NCBI RefSeq assembly: GCF_001625195.1
Contig: NC_054391.1
Location: 9,686,552 to 9,750,551 of the forward strand
DNA length: 64,000 bases
Reading direction: 5' to 3'
From: Drechmeria coniospora
Lineage: Eukaryota; Ascomycota; Sordariomycetes; Hypocreales; Ophiocordycipitaceae
Shown here: positions 22,127 through 33,259 of the stretch, piece by piece
How positions within the stretch are numbered: position 1 is the stretch's first letter
Layout: each line of letters starts with the position of its first letter
Translations under genes and position numbers: made by a program
Notes under the pieces: model-generated
Told to the model about the DNA's origin: nothing
Database searches by the model: none
Seen by the model: the letters and a program-made list of their open reading frames with translations, nothing else

Positions 22127-23959
22127 CTACCATCCATACTTGACGTCTCCGGCGCCGGCGTGCTTGCCATCCTCCTCGTACGGCGGCGGCGGCCCCGACT
22201 CGACGACGGCCGCGCCCTCCCCGTCGCCGCCGACAGGCACCGCCGGATCGCCGCCGCTGACAGGCACAGGCACCGTCGGACGGTCGCCGCCGCCGCCGAC
22301 GCCGGCCTCGGCGCCCTTGAGAACCTCGAGCAACGTGCCGGCACCCGTCGGCCACCCGTCGGCGGCCGCTCGGCGCGGAACCTGGCCTTTGAGTATCTCA
22401 TCGACGGTGACGGCGGCGCCGAAAAATGCGGCGTTGGCCTCCTTGCGCTCGACGACGACGGTGCCGTCGACGCAGACGCCGGCGTAGAAGCCGCGCGACT
22501 TGACGTAGGAAAAGACGGGCTTCAAGCCGCCGCCGCCGACGCTACGGCGCTGGCCTCCATCGGGGCTCCCCTTCGACGCGTCCGGCTCCAGCGTCCGCGT
22601 CCGAGGCGGCAGCGGCGGCGGCACCGTCGTGGCGGCGCCCGACGGCCCAACGTCCGGCTGCTTTGCCGACCATTTCCCCTCCTTCCTGCTGCCGTCCACG
22701 GCGGTCCCGACGTCGACGGCGGCACCGGCGCCGTAGGGTCCGGCCACGACGGCGAGGTCGGTGCCCAGGCTGACGCGCGTCTTGGTAAAGGCCGCGAGGG
22801 CCGCCTCGCTGTTGATGACGCAGACGCAGTCGTAAATGTCGAGGCCGATCTGGAAGCCGCCGCCGACCGAGTGCACCTGGATGCCCGAGGGCGGGCTCCA
22901 GGAGCCGTCGGGCAGGCGGGCGACGAGCACGCCCGAGCCCGTCGAGCCCGAGAGGTGGAAGCCGGCGCGCAGCGTCGTGAAGATGGCGAGCCCGACGGCC
23001 TTGGAGACGACCTTGAGCGGGATCGTCACGAGCACCCGGCTCTTGGGCTTCTCCCTCGTCGGGTCGATGACGCCGGCCGACGACTCCTTGGCCTCCGCCG
23101 TCGTCGACGTCGGCGGGTTCCCGGCGCTCGGGTCCGCGTAGACGCCCTTTTCTGCAGGCGACGAGGATGATCAGCGTCGTCTGTGGTGCGCCCTCGTCGG
23201 GGTCTCGGAGGGCAACCTACTGCAGAAGGCTTTGAGGATGGCCGCCGTCTTGTCGCATTCCTTGTCCATGGACTCGGGGAGGAAGCTCTGGCTGCCGAGC
23301 TTGTGGGCGAGGCTGTTGACAGGCGCCGCCGCCTTGAACCCGAGCTTCGAGAAGCGTTCGCCCCAGCCCGATTTTTTTGCCGCCGCCGCCGCCGCCGTCG
23401 GCTGCTGGGCCGCCGTCTCGACGGGGAGGGCCGCCGCCTGCTGGCCACCATGCCCGGCCACCGGGGGAGGGGCAAAGGTGGGCGCTGCGGGGTCGTACTT
23501 GGGGATCGCGTATCCCTGCTGTTGCTGCTGCGCCTGGCCTGGAGGCGGCGGCGGCGGCGGAGGGAATGGGTGATGCTGCTGCTGCGTCTGCTCCGCTGGT
23601 CGCTGCTGCTTTTGCTCCGCCGGTGGCTGCTGCTGCTTTTGCTCCGCCGGTGGCTGCTGCTGCTTCTGCTCCGATGGCGGCTGATGCTGATGCTCAGCTG
23701 GCGGCTGCTGATGCTGATGCTCCGCTGGCGGCTGCTGTTGCTGCTTCTGCTCCGCTGGCGGGGGCGGCGTGCTCTCGCTCGTTGCGGGCACCGGTTGCTC
23801 GCCCGTCGTCAGAGGCCGTTGCTGTGGTGCATGGTATCGCCACTGTCCGGGATACCGGGCTTGCTCCGAGCCGTACGAGGGAGGAGGCGGCGGTGGCGAG
23901 GTTCCCTGCTGGCCCAGCTGCCGGTAGCTTTCCGGCGACTTTTCCGCGTTCGATGCCAT
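22127..23959 (-). CDS. Ysc84-like SYLF-domain protein
   Basis: Exons 23959-23221 and 23151-22127 with a 69-bp intron (donor GTAGGT, acceptor CTGCAG) give a 587-aa protein. Residues 1 to about 200 are Pro/Gln-rich with repeated PPAEQKQQQ units, followed by a basic segment. The junction restores AILKAFCKKGVY, the standard start of the SYLF (DUF500) lipid-binding domain, which continues with VLVTIPLKVV, GSGVLVARL and GSVGGGFQIGLDIYD-like blocks. Ysc84/Lsb3-type proteins bind phosphoinositides and bundle actin at endocytic sites. No SH3 domain is visible; the C-terminus is Gly/Pro-rich and ends with a PPPPYEE motif. The start is the ATG in good context (GCCATGGC). Intron placement is supported by exact phase match. 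Confidence 0.9.
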
Positions 23960-25201
23960 GGCCGTCCCTGCTTCCTTCGGCTCGAATCGAAGGGGAGGTG
24001 TCGAGGTGGAATCGAGGTGGAATGGCGGTCGGAGGAGATGGACGACCGACGTGGGACGTGGGTGACCGGAGAGACGCGGATGGCCGGCGAATGGCGGGGT
24101 TGAAAGAGCAGCTGCGGCGTCTGTGATGCTTGCTCTGTCGAGGCACGGAGCCCACGCGAGTGTCCGTCGGTCGCTGCTGATGACGTGGAAAATGCCGCGT
24201 CGTGATGATGCGAGGTTGGAAGCTTGGAGCCAAGGCTGTGCCGCTTCAGCCGTGCGGCCATGGAGCTCCAAGTGTACCTGCGTGTATAATCAATACCCTG
24301 TGCCGCTGAGCATGCACTGTCGCTCCGTTGGCTAGCATCTACAGTGGCAGAGCGCCCTGTAGAGACGCGCTACTGCATCGTTCAGGCTCCCGCTGGCGGT
24401 TGATCCGGCGGGGCCATTGCGCACTGTTCTTGCGCTCACAGTGCTTTTGGCATGGCGGGTTTGCTGACCGTGATGGTGCCGCAGCCGCCTGTAATGCTGG
24501 GGGGCACTGTTGCCTGTAGGCTGTGTTCCCAATCCCCTGCGGCGTGATAATACCCGGGAAGCGCATCAAAAGTTACGCCGCACGCACTCTGTAGGCGAGA
24601 GTGCAGTGGCACCGAAGCGCTACACCAGTTCGCCATCGCCATCAACTCGTCGGCGATGAAATGTTTCAACCGTCGTAAGATGGGATCGCACGTACGCCAC
24701 GGTTGGTCAACAATCATCTCAAGGGAACCTGATCGAATGCTGCGTCTCGGTCATGCTGGAAGGCTCCGACGGTCGAGGACATCGGCCGAACCGTTCGCTG
24801 CGTCTAGGGTTACCATCCGTTCGCACCGAATCCGCATTCTTCACGCTCATCTTGCTTGTGCGAGCACGACCGTCGAAACGCGCGGGACATGAAGCGAGGT
24901 ATTCCGACGTTGGCCGCGGTTCGGTGCCGTTTCCGCATCTCGTGGTGTCCCGCGTCCAGTGACCGGCATCATTCGCGACGGCCGAAGCGGCAGCCTACCC
25001 GGCAGCTGGGCAACCCCCGCATGGTTGGGCTGCCACACCGCCTCAAAGGAAGGGAACCAACGTCACAGATCCATCCATCGCAACAGGATGCCCCCGTACC
25101 TCGGCCGCCTGACGACGCAACCTCGCAGCATCGACGGCGCAAAACTCCAGAAAACCCTTGCGGCCTAGGGAACGAAACTCTGTCCTCGGCAACCCGCTGT
25201 C
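23960..25201. other. Divergent intergenic region
   Basis: This gap lies between the minus-strand SYLF gene and the plus-strand SDR gene, so it should contain both promoters. A 93-aa minus-strand ORF at 24436-24717 is not repetitive but matches nothing I know. No other coding signal was seen. Confidence 0.5.
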
Positions 25202-26002
25202 ATGGCCGACGACGTCGGACAGTTCGCCACCTACCCGAGCCTCGCGGGAAAGACGGTGCTCATCACGGGCGGGGCCGAAGGCATCGGCGCCTCGGCCGTC
25301 GAGCTCTTTTCGAGACAGGGCTCGCACGTCGTCTTCCTCGACATCGCCGAGGCGTCGGCCGAGGCGCTCTGCAACAGGATCCGAGGCATGCCGGGCGCCG
25401 CGCAGCCGACCTTTCTCCGCTGCGACGTCGCCGACCTGGAGCAGCTCAAGGCGCGCGCGGCCGAGACGCTTGAGAGGTTCGGCCAGGTCGACGTGCTCAT
25501 CAACAACGCCGGCTCGGCGGGGCCCGAATCGCGCGTGCCCACGTCGGGCGTGACGGCGGCGTCCTTTGCGCGCGACGTCGACGTCAACCTGCGGCACCAG
25601 TTCTTCCTGACGCAGGCCGTCGTCCCCTCGATGCAGAGGCGAGGCCGCGGCAGCATCATCAACATGGGATCCATCAGCTGGCGGATCCCGGCGACCGAGA
25701 TTCCCGTCTACACGACGGTCAAGGCGGCCGTCATGGGCCTCACGCGGACGCACGCGCGCGAGTTTGGCGCGTCGGGGATCCGCGTCAACAGCATCATGCC
25801 CGGCTCCATCGCGACCAAGAGGCAGGTGGAGACGGTGCTGACGGCCGAGTACGAGGCCGAGACGATGGCGGCCCAGTGCCTCAAGAGGCGTCTCGTGACG
25901 GCCGAGGTGGCCCGGCTCATGCTGTTCCTCGCCTCCGACGACGCGAGCGCCATCACGGGGGGGAGCTACGTCGTCGACGGCGGATGGGTCGGCGACACGT
26001 AG
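25202..26002 (+). CDS. Classical SDR, sugar-1-dehydrogenase-like
   Basis: An intronless ORF of 266 aa with a complete classical SDR signature. It has the cofactor motif TGGAEGIG at residues 22-29, NNAG at 101-104, and Ser157, Tyr170 and Lys174 (YTTVK) as the catalytic set. The segments YPSLAGK, VNLRHQFF, MGSISW and AAQCLKRR strongly resemble bacterial-type D-xylose / L-arabinose / galactose 1-dehydrogenases, which oxidise an aldose to its lactone with NAD(P). Asp47 after the second strand suggests NAD. The real substrate in this fungus is unknown; 3-oxoacyl-reductase-type annotation is a generic alternative. The protein is cytosolic by sequence. Confidence 0.9.
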   Translation: MADDVGQFATYPSLAGKTVLITGGAEGIGASAVELFSRQGSHVVFLDIAEASAEALCNRIRGMPGAAQPTFLRCDVADLEQLKARAAETLERFGQVDVLINNAGSAGPESRVPTSGVTAASFARDVDVNLRHQFFLTQAVVPSMQRRGRGSIINMGSISWRIPATEIPVYTTVKAAVMGLTRTHAREFGASGIRVNSIMPGSIATKRQVETVLTAEYEAETMAAQCLKRRLVTAEVARLMLFLASDDASAITGGSYVVDGGWVGDT

Positions 26003-29000
26003 CGGCGGTGAGGCATGAGGTGTGGATTCGGGCGTCGGAGGCGTTTCCGTCGTAGGCAACATGGACGCATGAGAAAGCCGTCGTCTGCCATGATGCACGC
26101 ACGTGAGTCGCGCGGGACGGAGCCGTCGACACGGCCGAGCGACTGGCCAAGGTCCGATTCCACGTCGGAGCACAATCGTCCAAGGACGGTGAAGGATCCC
26201 ACGGCACGCCCCCGACCGACGGACCCGTGCATGAACATGAATCTTGCGTCGAGTGCACGACTCTCGTGTACGGCGCACGAGACGGGGAATGCCGACCTCG
26301 ACCTCGGCGACGGTTCGTCCCTCCACTGGCGTCACGATAAGCACCGGCGCTGGCGAGCACGCATGGAGCGTGCCAGTCGCTTGACAAAAAGTCACGCCAC
26401 GACGTGCTCGTGCCGAGGGTGCTCGGCGTGGGATTCGGCAAGCATGGTTCGAGAGCCTTCCCGGCGACTTGGTCAAACGACCTGGTTCTTGGCACCATTC
26501 GAAACCGGACGTCGGCTGATGGGCCGAGCAGGGTAGGCCCGGGAGGTGTGAAACGAGGCACGCCGCCCAGGGCCAAGAGGGAAGCGGCGTCGACGACGAG
26601 CAACCCTTGCCTCGACGGAAGTGGCGGACAGTAGCGGCATCGGGTGGACACGTGCCGACAAAGAGCGGCAACGACGACGTCGCCGGCACCGGCATGACCA
26701 GGGACGGACCACGCAACAGCGGCGGCCACGACGGACGGGCAAGCAGCCACAGGAAGCCTCGTCGAGAGCCCGCCAAGAAGCTCGTTCCTTTGCGAGCGTG
26801 CGTAGGCATGCAGGCGAGACAGGCTTGTGCGGAACTCGGAGATGACGAGGATCGAAGCAGCCGAGAGGGAGGAAGCGGCCGATAGGCAGGAAGCGGTGCC
26901 ACGTTGACCGTCGCCCGTGCTCGTCGTACGGCGTCGTGCGTGTGACCGCCAGATTGTCCGGCGCCGCTTGCTGCCCGTCGCGGAGCCCGACTCCGATGCG
27001 GATCGATGTGGCCATGAAACGAAGCTCCTGGGTCGCGAGGATGGGAGGCGTCCGAGGCGGCGGGTGGCACGACGAAGCTTTCACCAGCGTCGTTTGATTG
27101 CGTCGCACCATTCTAATGGGAGGCCTTCCGTGCACCGAGCCGTACGTGCAGCGTGTCGGCACGCACGAGCAAGAGGCGTACGTGTCTCTCCCGCGGCCCC
27201 TGCGCCGTGCGGACACTCGATGCAGGCCCGAGGCAGCACCAGCAGACGGTCGATGGAGGGATGCCGAGCCTGCTTGCCGAGCCCATCGTCGTCGACGCAC
27301 GCATGGACAACCTTGCCGGCACGGAACGGACCCTCGTCGCAGGCATGTCAAAGGGCGCAAACGATGCGTCGCGGTGACGGTGGGCGTCGGCGATGTTTGT
27401 GGGTGATGCTTGGGCATGTTGCTTTCTCCTGGTGCCGAGAAGCTCTGCGTATTGCGTCGGTGCAGGCAGAGCAACTGAAGACGCGTCACCCTCGTCGGGG
27501 CCGCACGGTGCAGTACGTATGCTCAGTGCGCATATGCCCACGCACCGTACGCCGGCGCACCACGGCACGGCACCTGCGCACAGTGCCTGCACGGAGCGTC
27601 GACGGGCAGGTGCTCGACACGCCGCAGACTTGGGCGGCTCGTCGCTCCTGCCGATGCATCGTCGACGCTGCCGGCCACGGATCGGAGCGGAATTGCTTAA
27701 TGCCGACAGCCTCGCCTCGCCACCTCGCCTCGGTAGCTCGAAGCCAGCACCTGCTCGCCGCGGCGTGCAAGGGATGCTGTGGTGGGAGCGTGCGAGAGTG
27801 CTGTGGTGGGAGCGTGCAAGAGTGCAGTGGTGGGAGCGTGCGAGTTTGCCGTGGTGGGAGCCGTGCGAGAGTGCAGTGGTGGGAGCGTGCGAGAGTGTTG
27901 TGGTGGGAGCGAGGGTGCTGCAGTAGCAGCGTGCGAGTGTGCTGTAGTGGGATCCCGCGAGTGTGCTGTAGTGGGATCCGCGAGTGTGCTGTGGTGGGAG
28001 CCGTGCGAGAGCGCTGAAGTAGCAGCGTACGACTGTGCTGTGGTGGGAGCCTGCGAGAGTGCTGCAGTGGCAGCGTGCGCGCGTGTGCCGTGGTGGGATC
28101 CTGTGACTGTGCAGTGGTGGGAGCCTGCAATGTGCTGTGGTGAGAGCGTGCTGTGGTGAGAGCGTGCTGTGGTGAAAGCCTGCGAGTGTGTGCTGTGGTG
28201 AGAGCCTGCGAGTGTGCTGTGGTGGGAGCCTACAAGCGTGCTGTGGTGTGAGCCTGCAGTGTGCTGTGGTGAAAACCTGCAGTGTGCTATATTGCGAAGT
28301 CGCAGCGCCGGGCCTGCGAGTACCTGGCGCCTCTGCGGCCCGATCCCCGGGCTCGTGGTGCTGACCTGCGGCACAGTGCTCGCGCGAGCAGTGCACGTCC
28401 AGGTGCCGACCCGACACGTTCGGCGCTCTGTGTGCTCGTGCCGACGGTACGCGCCATGGGCATCGCTCGTGACGCCGACGTCACGCCTGTGCTGCTCGAG
28501 CGCCAATGCACCCGCGCCACAGGCGTGCCGAGTGCCTGTGCTGGTGCCGGGGCTTGTACCTGTGCGACAAGTGCCTGTGCAAGTATTAGTCGTACTCTAG
28601 CCACGGCGCTGCGACTGTAGGTACCCTGTACTCGGTGCGACGACCGTGCACCTCCTTCGACGTACCGCGGTACCTGCGCCGAGCGGTGACGGCCATGCCG
28701 AGTCAGCGTGCGAGCCCATGTAGCGTCCGTCGCGCGAGTACTTGCCTGCCCGTACCGCGCCGGGCGTCAAAGGTCCCCGGTACCTGTTCGCGTCGGTGCC
28801 GGCACGACGTACCGGCATCTTGGTCGAGGCCTCGCCTTCGCCTGTGGCTGGTGCGGCGCGGGCGTGCGGGAGCGAGGCCACGGTCTCCACAATCGACGCC
28901 CCCCCCCTGCACGGCCGCCCGCTGGGCCCGGGGTCCGCCGCGGCGCCGTAGCCCCCTCCCCCCCCCACCACCTCCACCTCCACACCCCCCAGAACGGCCC

Positions 29001-30162
29001 TCCGCTCGCCGCTAGGAGCCCCGCGCCGCCGTAGCCCCACCTCGGACGGGCCCTCCTCTCCACCGGCGTCGTCCTGGAACAGGTGGCCAACTTTGCGACG
29101 GCTCCAAAACATCCTCACCTCGTCAAACCGACCGTGGTCACCTCGGCCGCATGGCAATTGGCCTCGCCGCCTGATGGGCTGCTCACTGCCCCGTCTGGGC
29201 GCCCTGTACCGGTACTTGGCCCCGTACGCTCTCGCTGAGGCTCCCGTACCGTCTGCCGCGTACCCGATGGCGTGCACGTACGTGGAGCTGCTCGTCCGAG
29301 CTCGCCCTCGTCCACTCGCGAGCCGACGCCGATGGGTGGGTGGCATGAATTCCTGCGCCGTGGGTGAGCTCATTTTCCACCCGTGAGCTCACCTGTGAAC
29401 CCTATCGCCCGGCAGCGACGCTTGGTTGCCCTCGATGGCTCGATAGGTTGGCGGTGCGTGGCCGCCTCGTGGCTCGACGGCCGAGTCGTCGACGGCCGCT
29501 CGAGCTGCTTATTATCGAACGAACCCTCCCTCGACCTCAAGCGGTGTTGCAGCCGTCGTTCATCTTTGCCTCGTTGCCTCGCTCCGTCCGGACACGTCTC
29601 GACGTCACCTCGCTCCATCACCGCGACGCCCCTTTGCTTCATCGCGACGCCTCTTTGCCTAGCCGCCACCTCCGTCCCGTCTCTGCCCCCTGAGACGCTC
29701 ACTCGCTCTCTGCCGCCTCGTCGTCGTTTCTGCCGCACTCGTCGTCTTCGTCGAGCCCGAGCCGGTTCACTCGCACCGCCGAGCCGGCACCACCCTCGGC
29801 TGCGTCGTCTTCCGTCGCCAAGCTCGTCGCCCGCCGCAGCGTTCCTCGGCCGGCGTCCGTGTCCCGCGCGTCGCTCGGTGCAGTCTCGGCTTCGTCGACC
29901 GAGGCCCCTTTGTCTGTCGCTTGATCCGTCGACCCGACTGCGCGGAAACCTCCCCCCGCGCCGCCGTCTCGCCTCCGTCCCGCTCGTCTCGCCTCCGTCC
30001 CGCTCGTCTCGCCTCCGTCCCGCTCGCCTCGCCGCTCGCGCGCTTCGTCTTCCGTGCCCCCCGTCGAGGCGCGAGCGAGGTCTCGGTCGACGCCTTCGCC
30101 TCGTCCCGTGTCGACACGCATCCGTCGGCCTCGACGACACGCCCCTCCGCCGTCGGTCGAGC
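26003..30162. other. Long GC-rich gap, no supported gene
   Basis: More than 4 kb without a recognisable gene. Long overlapping ORFs occur on both strands (up to several hundred codons) but encode Arg/Ser/Pro-rich, low-complexity peptides with no domain. The stretch includes a 24-bp minisatellite at 27770-28290. The final 700 bp, rich in CGTCTCGCCTCCGTCCCGCT repeats near 29980-30030, should hold the promoter and 5' UTR of the GT31 gene. Confidence 0.5.
27770..28290. repeat. 24-bp minisatellite, about 20 copies
   Basis: The unit is GTGGGAGCGTGCGAGAGTGC plus TGTG. The first copies keep an exact 24-bp period; later ones vary between about 18 and 27 bp. Multiples of three keep several frames open. 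Confidence 0.9.
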
Positions 30163-31833
30163 ATGGACCTCCGTCGCTCGTCCTCGACGAGGATGAAAAA
30201 CCTCCACCTCTTCGGCCCCAAGCGAGCCATCGGCAGTAGGCACTCGTTCGCCAGAGTCTTCGCCGCCGCCCTGTGCGTCCTCCTCGTCCTCGCCGTGGCC
30301 ATGCGATCCGATTCCGTGCTGGCGCCCCGTCACCTCTTTGCCGGCAAGGGCATCAAGTCGACCCGTGCCAAGCATCGGCCCGTCGACGACGCCGGCGACG
30401 ACGACGACGGCCCGCTCCGCCTCGCGTCCGGCCGCCGGTTGATGAACTGCTCCGTCGACCTGCCCCATCTTCGGGAGCTCCAGCGACGGCACGGCCTCGC
30501 CGACAAGATCCAGTACATGCGCCGCTACGTGAGCTTCAGACGCAGGGCCGGCCTCGCGCGCGCGCGCATGACGAGCCTCTCGCAGAAGCTCCTGACGGCC
30601 CCCCTCGGCCTCGTCGACCTCAACCAGCGCCCCCCGGCCGAGGAGGAGTGCCCCGAGCCGCTCGAGGTCGACGTGCCCGTGTCGGGCCTGCCGTCGACCG
30701 TCAACGCCTCCGACTTCATCTTCGGCGTCTCCACCTCCTACCAGCGCTTCATGGATCCCGAAAAGTCGCCCGTCGACGACTGGATCTTCTGGCTCACCGA
30801 CAACCGCGGCCGCTCTAACGGCGCCAAGCTGCTGCTCATGCTCCTCGACGCCACCGACGACGAGCTGCAGGAGGTGGCCAACCTGCTCGGCGACGTCGGC
30901 ATCGACGTCGACCTCTACCACTCCGACGCCTCCCTCGAGATGGCCGTCCGCTACTTCAGCCTCGTGCCGACCCTCGTCACCCACATCGACGCGCCCTCGA
31001 AGAAGTGGTTCGTCACCTGCGACGACGACACCTTCTTCCCCAGCATGCACGGCCTCGTCGAGAGGATCGGCGCCCTCGACGACACCAAGGAAATGTACGT
31101 CGGCACCCTCTCCGAGGACGTCGGCGCCATAGAGCGCCACGGGTCCCAGGCCTTTGGCGGCGCCGGCGTCTTCCTCTCCAAGCCCATGGCCGAGAGGATT
31201 GCCGCCATGTACGACGCCTGCACGACCGAGGAAAAGGTGCTCGAGTCCAACTCGGGCTGGGGACCCCAGGGCGACATCCTGCTCCGCAAGTGCATATACG
31301 AAAACACCGAGACGCGGCTGACGACCGTCTGGGACCTCTGGCAGCTCGACTTCATGGGCCATCCCGCCGGCTTCTACGAGTGGGGCATCAAGCCGCTCTC
31401 GCTGCACCACTTTCGCGGCTGGCACAAGGCCAAGCCGGGCGAGATGGCCAAGATCGCCCACACCTGCGGTGAGGACTGCACCATGATGCGCTTCCGGACG
31501 GCCGACAACTTTGTCCTGTCCGGCTACTCCGTCGCCCACTACCCCGAGGGCCTGACCGCCGACTTTGACCAGCTCGAGGCCACCCTCTGGCCGGCGCCCG
31601 AGAACAAGGGCTGGAACCTCGACTTTGCCTTTGGTCCTCAGCGCAAGTCGCTCGAGAGGACGGGCCGCAAGATCAGCTGGGAGCTGCAGGAGTCGGCCGT
31701 GCATTCCGACGGCTCCGTCGTCCAGACCTTTACCCGGAAAAAGGACGATTCCCGTTGGGTGGACAAGGGCGGCCGGCCGATGAGTGACTCCGACGGAGTC
31801 TTTGAGCTCGTCTGGATCCCCTCCTCCTCGTAG
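30163..31833 (+). CDS. GT31/fringe-like glycosyltransferase
   Basis: A 556-aa type II membrane protein. The ATG at 30163 is followed by a basic tail and one membrane span (about residues 31-47), placing the enzyme in the Golgi with a luminal catalytic domain. The domain contains the metal-binding DxD-type motif in TCDDDTFF (Asp287-289), preceded by the KKWFVTCDDD strand. It also has GGAGVFLS and a downstream GPQGDILLRKC block, the standard order of fungal fringe-like (GT31, DUF604-type) transferases. Such enzymes transfer a sugar from a nucleotide donor onto a glycan. The reading frame is open for 780 nt further upstream, but that part is low-complexity and lies in front of a well-formed membrane anchor. 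Confidence 0.9.
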   Translation: MDLRRSSSTRMKNLHLFGPKRAIGSRHSFARVFAAALCVLLVLAVAMRSDSVLAPRHLFAGKGIKSTRAKHRPVDDAGDDDDGPLRLASGRRLMNCSVDLPHLRELQRRHGLADKIQYMRRYVSFRRRAGLARARMTSLSQKLLTAPLGLVDLNQRPPAEEECPEPLEVDVPVSGLPSTVNASDFIFGVSTSYQRFMDPEKSPVDDWIFWLTDNRGRSNGAKLLLMLLDATDDELQEVANLLGDVGIDVDLYHSDASLEMAVRYFSLVPTLVTHIDAPSKKWFVTCDDDTFFPSMHGLVERIGALDDTKEMYVGTLSEDVGAIERHGSQAFGGAGVFLSKPMAERIAAMYDACTTEEKVLESNSGWGPQGDILLRKCIYENTETRLTTVWDLWQLDFMGHPAGFYEWGIKPLSLHHFRGWHKAKPGEMAKIAHTCGEDCTMMRFRTADNFVLSGYSVAHYPEGLTADFDQLEATLWPAPENKGWNLDFAFGPQRKSLERTGRKISWELQESAVHSDGSVVQTFTRKKDDSRWVDKGGRPMSDSDGVFELVWIPSSS

Positions 31834-32638
31834 CCGACCGGCGGGACCGCCCGAAGTTGAACTTATCACCGTCTCACCGTCGAGCGCTGGACGAATGGCC
31901 GGTCCAGGTTGGCCTGCCGTTCGAGCCACGGTCCCCTCGAGCCCACTTCCAAGCCGTACCTGTGGAGGGAGCATCGGGCCCGAGGGCGAGGCGGCTCCCG
32001 GCATCGACCACGTCCAGCACGGTGCGCGTTGCATTTAGGCCTTGGCTCCCCTGTCGAGCCCTCTCGTCGTCGTCCCGTCGGCCGTTCCGTCCAGGCTCCG
32101 TCACCTCTTGTCCTCGGTCAACTATTGTTTCCGGGACGCCGTGGGGGTCCGAACATGGATGGAATCTGTGCGTCGTTTGACGAGTGCCTTTCTCTGCAGG
32201 AGGATGACCGGGCATTTCTCCCTTGCTGTCCACTTGAGCAATTTCTTCCCCCTCCGGCCCGACTAATTCGTCGAGGATACGCAGGCCGGCCGCGACGACG
32301 TAATGCCATCGTTTGTACCAACTAGACTTGCCGTGTCGTCGGCCGAGGACGCCGTCTGTTTGCTCTCCCGTGTCATCGATCCGGTTCGGAAAATGGGAGA
32401 AGGGAGGAGGGGAGGGGAGGGTTGGAAACGGGACGATGGCCTTGAGCAGCGAAAGTCGAACCGACGAGAGACGGTGGCTGACACAAGTAGAGACAATCGA
32501 TATCCTTCCGAGATGAAGCTCGATGCCAGGGCCACGTCGAGCTGTGTACCCTGCCAAGCTGTATGGAAGAGGCCGTCATCATGCTGGCCGTCATCTTGAC
32601 CGTGGAGAAAACTTTGACTTGTCCTCCGTACGGAGTAC

Positions 32639-32775
32639 AGTTGCTGCACAGTATTGCTTGTACAGTATTGCTTGTACAGTATTGCTTGTTCAGTATTGCT
32701 TGTACAGTCGCTGCACAGTATTGCTTGTACAGTATTGCTTGTACAGTCGCTACACAGTATTGATTGTACAGTGCA
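32639..32775. repeat. 14-bp CAGTATTGCTTGTA minisatellite
   Basis: About eight copies of CAGTATTGCTTGTA, two of them interrupted by CAGTCGCTGCA or CAGTCGCTACA. It begins directly after the CCGTACGGAGTACAG palindrome. Confidence 0.88.
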
Positions 32776-32849
32776 TTTGTATAGGTAAGGAGGTAGGACG
32801 TACTGTATTGCCTAGTATGCTGTAGGTACGGCGTGCACTTGTATGTGGT

Positions 32850-32930
32850 GCTAAAGAGGTACAAGTCTGACGTGCACTTTCACACCTTAGCAGCACGTAC
32901 AAGCGCACGCCGGACTTGTACCTCTTTAGC
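32850..32930. repeat. Perfect 18-bp inverted repeat, 45-bp loop
   Basis: The arm GCTAAAGAGGTACAAGTC (32850-32867) is matched by its exact reverse complement at 32913-32930. The flanks also share a direct GTACGG(C)GTGCACTTGTA-like block at about 32826 and 32940. It could be a small foldback element or a transcript hairpin; no terminator function is claimed. Confidence 0.8.
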
Positions 32931-33259
32931 AAGACGACAAGTACGGCCTGCACTTGTACCTGCTGTTAGGGAGGTCAATTATAGGGTCATCAGTGATCAA
33001 GTACACCGTGCAAGTAGGCGGCACTCGTACCGTACATTGAATAGTATGCACTGTGCAGCATTCATTGCAATAAACTGCTTCGCACTTGCCGCCGTGTTGC
33101 GTGATGCTGCTTAGTCATCAGGTTGCCCCTCCCCCTCCATCGCCGTCGACCTCGTCCGGCTTCATTTCCTCGACGATTCTCGACGTCGGCCATCTCGCAC
33201 CGGCGGCATTTAACTGTACCGCGCCCTTCTCGCGCCCTTCTGCACCCCCGGCGGTCGCC

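Larger units (their letters stand above)
31834..33259. other. Intergenic between GT31 and palA
   Basis: No gene recognised. Contains a 14-bp minisatellite (32639-32775), a perfect 18-bp inverted repeat (32850-32867 with 32913-32930), and one copy of the CTCCGTACGGAGTAC palindrome at about 32626-32639. The last 150 bp are pyrimidine-rich, as is usual before fungal start codons. Confidence 0.5.

Noticed and set aside
21857..23170. 437-aa plus-strand ORF over the SYLF gene
   Set aside because: Shadow of the minus-strand gene, whose intron and SYLF domain are well supported.
25043..27070. 675-aa minus-strand ORF over and beyond the SDR gene
   Set aside because: Low-complexity Arg/Pro/Ser-rich sequence with no domain, overlapping a clear SDR on the other strand.
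27113..28417. 434-aa minus-strand His/Ser/Thr-rich ORF
   Set aside because: Produced by the 24-bp minisatellite; no unique sequence with a domain.
29767..32034. 755-aa minus-strand ORF across the GT31 gene
   Set aside because: It is the GC-rich shadow of the plus-strand glycosyltransferase, which has a membrane anchor and catalytic motifs in order.
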